Of a DNA stretch of 64,000 nucleotides, positions 57,703 to 64,000 are shown in pieces. Each line of letters opens with the position of its first letter. Positions within the stretch are counted from its first letter, which is position 1. Both the position numbers and the translations under genes were made by a program. Location: assembly GCA_902651635.1 (NCBI GenBank), contig CACRSC010001917.1, positions 149,218 to 213,217 of the forward strand, written 5' to 3'. The notes beneath the pieces are model-generated. The model saw only the letters and a list, made by a program, of their open reading frames with translations, was not told the DNA's origin and did no database searches. The DNA comes from Mastigamoeba balamuthi (lineage: Eukaryota > Evosea > Mastigamoebida > Mastigamoebidae).

Positions 57703-58257
57703 TATTTACATCGAGTAATTGTGCAGGCTACTTAGGTTCTCCATATAAATCAGAGCCTGCCAGTGACTAGTTGCCAACAGAACTGTGGCCTGCACTGTAC
57801 ATGGAAGCGACACGTATGAAATACTCGACAAAACATGGTGTACCACAGAACATGTTACTCCAATGTGCACTCTGAGTATCTCATTTCTTTCCATCATCAT
57901 AAGTACAATTACATACGGTCATACCACAGACAAGGACTGCATGTGCGCACTTGCGACGTACCAAGTAGCAAGAAACACGACTGTGCACTGGCATGCACAT
58001 CGTTGTGATATGGATGCGTGATCACCTGGGATGCTGGCATTTTTTGGGCTGCTGCTGGCAGTGCTGGCAGCATTTTCAGTATCATTTGTTTTGGATGATC
58101 TAGAGGGGCCGAGCACGCGGTAGTTGACTACTAATACGGAGAGAAATGTTGGTACTCAGAAAGATTCGTGGAATGAACGCCCTGTACCTAAGGGTCCTGT
58201 GTTTTTGTTCACCGCAGCACCGCAGTAGCCCGAAATCCAGGACTTATTCTTTGTGTA
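57703..58257. other. Intergenic region
   Basis: About 555 bases of lower GC content between the tRNA and the F-box gene. It contains several stretches of CATGCACATCG-like words but no supported gene or RNA. Confidence 0.5.
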
Positions 58258-59596
58258 ATGAAGACGCGGCTGGGCTTTGTCTCGAACTCGTCGTGCAGCT
58301 CGTTCATCGCGTTCACGCACGACAAGCTGCCCCTGCGGGCGGGCGCTACTCTCTCGAGCGCCGCCACGCGCGCCGTCCTCCCGGGGCACTTTGGCGTGCA
58401 CCGGTGGCTCTCCCCTGGCGGCGACTGGGGCTGCGTGCGCCTGCACGAGGTCACGCCCGAGCTCGTCGACGAGGCCCGGCTCGTCGCTGCCATCGTCTCC
58501 AAGCGCTGCCCCGACTGCCTCAGGGTCTCTGCCGACGCCCAGCGCCCGCGCCCACGCCTCTTCCTCTGCGGAGCGTGCAGGGCGCGCCGCTCCGACGCCG
58601 CCCGTACCTTCCTCCAGAGGTCGCGGTCCTTTCTGTCATTTATGGCTCATTGTCTCTTTTCGTGTTACTTTTGTTTAGCAATTAGAGGCACATTTGTACT
58701 GTCATTTACGGCAAAATAGAGGTCGTTGAATGAGTCACACAACTCAGTCTCCCGGTGGCCATAAATGAGCCATTAATGAAATAACTGTGACGCCGCCCAG
58801 CAGGTTCATCCAACGGCCAGTGCCCGAGGCCGAGCAGCAGGCCAGAAGTCCTGTCGCTCGGGCACCGGACGACGACCCCCTCAAGCGCGCACGCACAGAG
58901 GAGAGCGGCGCTGAGCAGCTGCCGAGCCTCGTGCTGTGCCTTGTACTCGAGCACATTGACCGGGGGATGTACAAGGCGCTGGTGGCCGCCTCGGGCGTGT
59001 GCCGCGCGTGGAGGGCCACGGTGGTGTCGTCGGACGCGCTGTGGTGCACGGCGGTGCACCGCCTCTCCTGGATCACGCCGCAGCCGCCGCTGGCGCTGCC
59101 CGCGGACGCCGCGCTCACGGGCGTGCGCACGTGGCGCGAGCTCCTGTACGCGCTCTGCACCGAGTCCGCCCTGCTGGGCAGGTCCGATCTGTTCCCCTTG
59201 ACGGAGTACCCGCTGGACAGTGCGATCGGGCGCTGCAGACTCGCGCAGCTCTCGAGGGACAGCGAGTTTCTGGAGCGCAGGCGCACGCGCAGGGCGAGGA
59301 GGGCCGCACGGCTCGTCGAGGAGTACGCGGGCGGGACGGCCGCGTGTGGGTTCATGAGCAACGAGGCCGACGAGATGACTACCGTGGTCCGCGGCAAGTT
59401 CAAGGCGGTTGTGTGGAGCAGCATGGAGGAAGCAGACGGAGGAGAGGAGAAGGAAGAAGAGGAGGGAAAAGAAGACGAAGAAGAGGAGGAAGAGGAGGAA
59501 GAGGGGGCTGTCATAGGCATTGATGATCTCATGGACCACCTGAGCGACGCCAGCAACTCGGACGCGAGCGCCAGTGATGAGGTGGGCTCGCCATGA
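58258..59596 (+). CDS. SNSS-motif / zinc-ribbon / F-box protein
   Basis: Two exons, intron about 58619-58799; the second exon has no ATG of its own and begins just after an acceptor (CCGCCCAG), and the join AG-C AGG TTC keeps frame. About 385 residues. The N-terminus MKTRLGFVSNSSCSSFIAF matches the MK-R-GFVSNSSSSSF signature seen at the start of many uncharacterised bacterial and phage proteins. Next is a four-Cys ribbon (RCPDCLRV, LFLCGACRAR). The second exon carries an F-box-like motif (LPSLVLCLVLEHIDRGMYKALVAASGVCRAWR), so the protein may be a substrate adaptor of an SCF ubiquitin ligase. A basic helix and a long acidic tail (poly-Glu, then DDLMDHLSDASNSDASASDE) end it. Substrate unknown. 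If the splice is wrong, the first exon would be a separate 153-residue gene. Confidence 0.65.
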
Positions 59597-60011
59597 AACA
59601 GTGGCAAGGACCTACTGCTCACCCTCTTTGAGGCTGGGTGTGAGTGAGTGCTGTTCTTCTTTCCTCAAATCAGTGGAATCTGATCAGTGCAATACCACTG
59701 TCTGATTTGGCAGCCGTAACCACCAACTGTGTTATGACACGGCGGTGCCGCCTGGCAACTGTTATGCCATACCAGTGGGCAGCAAATTTCGGTTTTGTGA
59801 TACTGCTGTGTGGTCCACCTCCGAGTCTCGTCGGGTATTAGTAGTAGATAAGTGCCGGCCTCCCCCTCTCTCGGGGAAACTGGCTGATTCTGACCCGGGT
59901 TGTTTTTCCACGCCAACGCAAAAAGGGGCTGCTCGATTTGGGTTGGCAGGCCACGGAATATCGCCAGATCTCTTTTCCCGCCCCTCCGCACGGTTGACCA
60001 GTTGCAGCACA
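59597..60011. other. Intergenic region
   Basis: About 415 bases: 3' UTR of the F-box gene and promoter of the receptor kinase. No TATA box or other recognised element. Confidence 0.5.
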
Positions 60012-63000
60012 ATGCCGAGGGCACTCCTGCTGTGCGCCGTCGCCTCCTGCGCGCTGCTGTGCTCGCGCGTCCGTGCGGCTGCGCCCCCGTGCGCGTCGCC
60101 GTCGTACGGGTACGCCTACGAGCTCTTCCTGAGCTCACACATCAAGCTCGCGTCCAACTCGTGGCTCTCCCACAAGAGTGCTCCTCCAACGCCCCCCGCC
60201 CCCCTCGCGCTCCCTCCCCACTCCCCCTGGCATAAACCGAAAGCCTCCACCGAGCGCGCTCGTTGCACTGGCCCTCTTTTTTCAGTTTTTTCCTCACCCT
60301 CTATTCGAACTGTCGGTTGTCCACAGTTGCTCTCTGCTGCCTGCTCTCTTTGCTGACAGGCTGGCCGGGGGCGGGCAGGGTTCTCGATGAGCTCGTGGAT
60401 CAAGCCGTACTCGGACAACGTCAAGTTCCAGTTCTTCGTCGGCAGCATGCTGTGGGAGAGCGAGGAGACGGCCAGCAACGCTGCCCTCGGCGTCAACTCG
60501 GGCAACATCGCCTTCTTCGTGGGCCAGTCGTTCCACCGCGCCTCCGACATGCTCTACTACCCCTTCCAGAAGTCCGTCTGGTCCCACGTCGTCGGTGCGT
60601 GTCTGTCTCGCCCCCAGGGCACCAGAGCTCAACGGACTGCTGCTGTGCTCACGGCAGGGACGTTCGACGAGTCCGATGGCGGGGGGACGGCACGCGTGTA
60701 CCTCAACGGCCGGCTGGTGGCCTCGCTCAACGGCACGGGGCCCTGCAGGCAGCGCGACACGCCGTTCTACGTCGGAAGGTACCACGACCGCATCGAGGAC
60801 TTCAAGTACACGGGGCAGCTCGACGAGGTCGCCGTGTGGAACTTCACGCTCGGCCCCGCTGAGGTCCGGTCGCTGTTCCTCGGCGGCCCGCTGACGGGCA
60901 GCGAGCGCGGGCTGCTGCTGGCCTTCGCCGCCGACAGAGACAACAGCACGCACGCCATCGACCTCTCGCCCCACCACAGGGACGGCTCCTTTGTGCAGAA
61001 GCGCGACGCGAGGTCCGACGCAGTGGCCGACGTCTCGGTCGTGGCGTTCCGCGCGGACTGCCTGTACTGCAGCGACGCGGGCGGCTCCAGCGGGGCCACG
61101 TGCACACCGGGCTCGGACCTCAGCGTCTGCGGGGACCTCGCGGTCACAGGGAACGAGAAGTGCGACGGCGACACGGGCTGCGCGGACTGTGCATGCAGGG
61201 CGGGCCACCACCCGCTCGTGCGCAGCTGTGTGGCCGACGAGTACAGCAACTGCACGCCAGACGAGCTCTCATCGTGCGTCGGCGCGCTCCTGCCGTGCAA
61301 GGAGTGCTCGTGCGTCAAGGGATCTGGGCTGGGCTGCCTCGACGGGCTGGGCTGCACTGGCTACGACATTCCGAGCATCGCGCTCGACTACGCGTTCAGC
61401 CACTGCGCCGACATCTGCTCCTCCGCGTTCGATTGCGACCTCATCTGTACGCGCTCGCTTACCGTGATTCGAACGAACTGCAGCACCCACCCGCCCTCCA
61501 ATCGTCCAAGGACTTGGCATGGGCATCTGTTTCAGTCAATGGGAAACGTGAACCGAGGGGGAAAAACGACGTTGGGGCTCACAGACGAGAAACTCAAGTG
61601 CACGGCAGTCCCGTTCAGGTGCATGTTCAACAAGACGCAGAGCGAGTGCGAGAGCAGCGGGTGCTTCTGGTGCGGCTACAGCTGCGTCGACAGCAGGGTC
61701 GACTGCAAGCCCCGCTGCGGCAACGGCATCCTCGAGCCCGGGGAGGTGTGCGACAACGGCCAGCTCACCCTGGCCACGGGCTGCGAGGACTGCCAGCGCG
61801 TCGCCGACGGCTGGAACTGCACCGCCTCGGGCTGCAGTCCCGTTTGCGGCGACGGCGTCCTGGCCGGCGACGAGAAGTGCGACGCGGGCCCGCTGCCCGG
61901 GTGCACCGCCAACTGCTCCGCCGTCAGCGCCGACTACCGCTGCTCCCTCGTTCACGTCACCGTGGACGGCCAGCAGCGCCAGCGGTCCCAGTGCGAGTGC
62001 CCCCACTGCTACGACGGGCTCTCCGGGGGCGCGCTCGCCGGCATCGTCGTCGGCTCGCTCGTCGCTGCCGCCGTGCCGCTGGCCGCCGTGACGTACCTCT
62101 TCACCTACTGGGCCAGGCGGCGCTCGCTGCCAGGGTTCGCTCCCGGGGGCCCCGGCACAGCTGGCCCTGCCACTCACCTGTGTGCGCCAGGATGCTCGAG
62201 GTGCGGCTGTCCTCGGTGTTCACGAGCGAGGGCAGGGGGCTGCAGCCGTTCGATTACTCGTCTTCCGAGTTTGTCCCAGTCGACGAGTTCATCTTCGAGG
62301 TTGGGAGTGGCCGCCCCGCCCCGCGCGTCCGTGCGCCCGCTCACGCGATCTGCTCTGCAGATACCGGACTCGCTCCGCTTCGGGGAGGGGCACGAGCTGC
62401 TCCCGGTCAACACACCGATCGAGACGGAGTTCTCCATCACGGCGCACCACATCGGAGGCCACTGGCAGCTGTTCGCCGACCCTTCTGACCTGTTCACCAT
62501 CGAGTTCGAGCCCACGCGCGGAGTGCTCTCCAAGGTACCGCCTCACGCTGGGCCTGCCGTCCTGAGACCCGCACAGAGAGCCCAAGTGACGATCGGGGGC
62601 CGACTGACGATCCACTGCACAACGACGGTGGCGACGCGGATTGGCCTTGTCGTCAGCTCCAGTGAGCAGCCCCGCATTTCAAAGAGCGTGCCGCACTAAC
62701 CATCGGTCTTGTCGCAGAGGCGATCGAGGAGGGCTTCGAGCTCAAGCACACGTTCATTCAGGTCAACGCCAAGAGCAGGCTGAGCACATACGTGCGACTG
62801 TTCTATGATAGACAGTCCCTGACGGAGGGCTTGCCCAGCTGGACCCGAATGAGATCACCCTCGTGACGCCTGCGATCGGCGAGGGCTCGTTCGGCGCGGT
62901 GTATCGCGGGTCGTACAGGGAGCAGGACGTCGCCGTCAAAGTGATGAAGCTTCAGGGCGACTACAGCAGAACATCTGAGTTCAAGCACGAGCTGGGCATC

Positions 63001-64000
63001 ATCGAGAACCTCCGCTGCCCCTTCATCATCGGAGTGCGTCATAAAGGCTCTGCCAGGCCGTCTAACTGCTCACTGTGGCGCGAGATAGTATGTAGGGGCG
63101 GTGGTGATACCTGGCAAGTTCTGCCTTGTGACAGAGTTCGCTCCTCTGGGCAGCCTGGCTGCTGTCTACAAACGTTCGAACCTGTCGTACGACTTCAAAT
63201 GTCGGGCGCTGTTCGACTGCTCTCGGGGGATGGCATACCTCCACCAGTCCAGGATTATGCACAGGTCTGCGCTCTTCTCTATGCTGTATTTGTTCCATCT
63301 CAATATCCTTCCCCCAGAGACCTGAAGCCGGACAACCTCCTGGTCCTGTCGTTGGATATCAAATCGCCATCCGTGTGTAAATTGACGTATGGCTGCCCAT
63401 CTGCGTGTGTCTAACAGGAATATACAGTGACTTTGGGTCAACCCGAGAGGTGAGCGATGACATGCAAAGAAACTTCACAAAGGGTGTTGGAACCCCAATC
63501 TACATGTAATCCAGGATGGGTTGTTCATATCACCGACTGACAGAGCACTGTACCACAGGGCTCCTGAGATCCTCGATGCCGAGCACGGGGCCAAGTACTC
63601 CTTTGCTGCTGATGTGTACAGCTTCGCCATCCTCGGGTATGAGCTCTTCACTGAGCAGGAGCCCTATTCGAACACGGGGCTGAAACGGGCCTGGGGTACC
63701 TCATCTCTCCTGCCTTACCTGTCTCTCTGACATTATGCTCAGACATTTGCGAGTACGTGGTGCGCATGAACCGGCTTCCAATTCCGAACGGCTGTCCGCC
63801 TGCCTATGCCCGAATGATAGAGAGCTGCTGGCAGCACGACCCGGAGAAAAGACCGAGTGAGAAACGAGTTCTCTGACGAGCACTGAACCACAGTGTGTCT
63901 GCAGGGTTTGTCGAAATCAGTGCGGACTTGGCACAGATGCTGCAGGGGAAATGCGATGTTGGAGACTTCGTGCAGCCGGACGGCGACAGGAAGCAGACGG
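60012..64000 (+). CDS. Transmembrane receptor kinase (TKL type), 3' partial
   Basis: Plasma-membrane receptor kinase of the kind expanded in Archamoebae. Signal peptide (ALLLCAVASCALLCSRVRA), then a LamG/concanavalin-like domain (SSWIKPYSDNVKFQFFVG, ARVYLNGRLVASLNG, GQLDEVAVWNFTL; 60.4-60.9 kb). A Cys-rich region follows with CGNGILEPGEVCDNG and CGDGVLAGDEKCDAG repeats (to 62.0 kb), then one membrane span (AGIVVGSLVAAAVPLAAVTYL). A beta-rich juxtamembrane domain (62.2-62.8 kb) runs into the kinase: GEGSFGAVYRG, VAVKVMK, HR-DLKPDN split by an intron, DFGSTRE, GTPIYM, APEIL and DVYSFAILGYELF. The catalytic residues (K, HRD Asp, DFG Asp) are all present, so it should be active. The order ectodomain-span-beta domain-LDPNEI-kinase matches Entamoeba TMKs. 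Many small introns; the last exon runs off the window in the kinase C-lobe. Confidence 0.85.

Noticed and set aside
61455-61480. GATTCGAAC tRNA B-box-like word in a receptor-kinase intron
   Set aside because: Only the loop matches; no T-stem pairing or other tRNA arms around it.

Overview
The window is nuclear DNA of a GC-rich, intron-rich protist, most likely a free-living flagellated amoebozoan of the Archamoebae (Mastigamoeba-like). Three things point there. The receptor kinase at the right end has the layout of the Entamoeba/Mastigamoeba transmembrane kinases: Cys-rich ectodomain, one membrane span, beta-rich juxtamembrane domain, then a TKL-type kinase. There is a full CFAP43 gene, so the organism builds an axoneme. 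Genes are close together and cut by short introns of about 30-180 nt. The species call is inference; the coding calls rest on reading-frame continuity, splice sites and recognised motifs.

Layout. 0.7-2.7 kb (+): GAPN-like aldehyde dehydrogenase. 3.3-3.8 kb (+): small Cys-rich protein. 4.5-6.0 kb (-): possible DNA-binding regulator. 6.9-11.9 kb (-): ARM-repeat / charged-helix / RhoGEF (DH-PH) protein. 12.3-12.75 kb (+): SERF-family protein. 13.1-19.3 kb (+): CFAP43. 20.0-20.6 kb (+): small single-span membrane protein. 21.3-27.3 kb (-): glycogen debranching enzyme. 27.6-28.5 kb (-): NADAR-domain protein. 28.5-40.1 kb is a gene-poor, partly AT-rich stretch. It holds an interrupted P-loop NTPase gene, one hypothetical coiled-coil gene, an inverted decayed copy of the 44.7-45.9 kb locus, several relics of the xylanase 3' end, and short-repeat blocks. 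40.1-44.1 kb (+): FHA-RING E3 ligase gene, then a 631-base run of N and a near-identical second copy of its 3' half. 44.7-45.3 kb (+): paralogue of the 20-kb membrane protein. 45.8-47.1 kb (-): secreted GH10 xylanase. 47.6-48.3 kb (-): hypothetical protein. 49.0-55.1 kb (+): ATG2-like autophagy lipid-transfer protein. 55.5-57.4 kb (+): MAP65/PRC1/Ase1 microtubule bundler. 57.6-57.7 kb (-): intron-containing tRNA-Tyr. 58.3-59.6 kb (+): Zn-ribbon/F-box protein. 60.0 kb to the end (+): receptor kinase, running off the window.

The genes do not form one pathway; this is an ordinary mixture of metabolic, cytoskeletal, flagellar, autophagy and signalling genes. The themes worth following are splicing and duplication. 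Splicing shows GTGCGY-type donors, at least three inferred GC-AG introns, a 32-nt intron, and AT-rich self-complementary intron cores inside GC-rich genes. Duplication shows a small membrane-protein family with one shared intron position, an inverted relic of a gene pair, and two likely assembly duplications beside N bases. I found no complete transposon, CRISPR array or rRNA gene.
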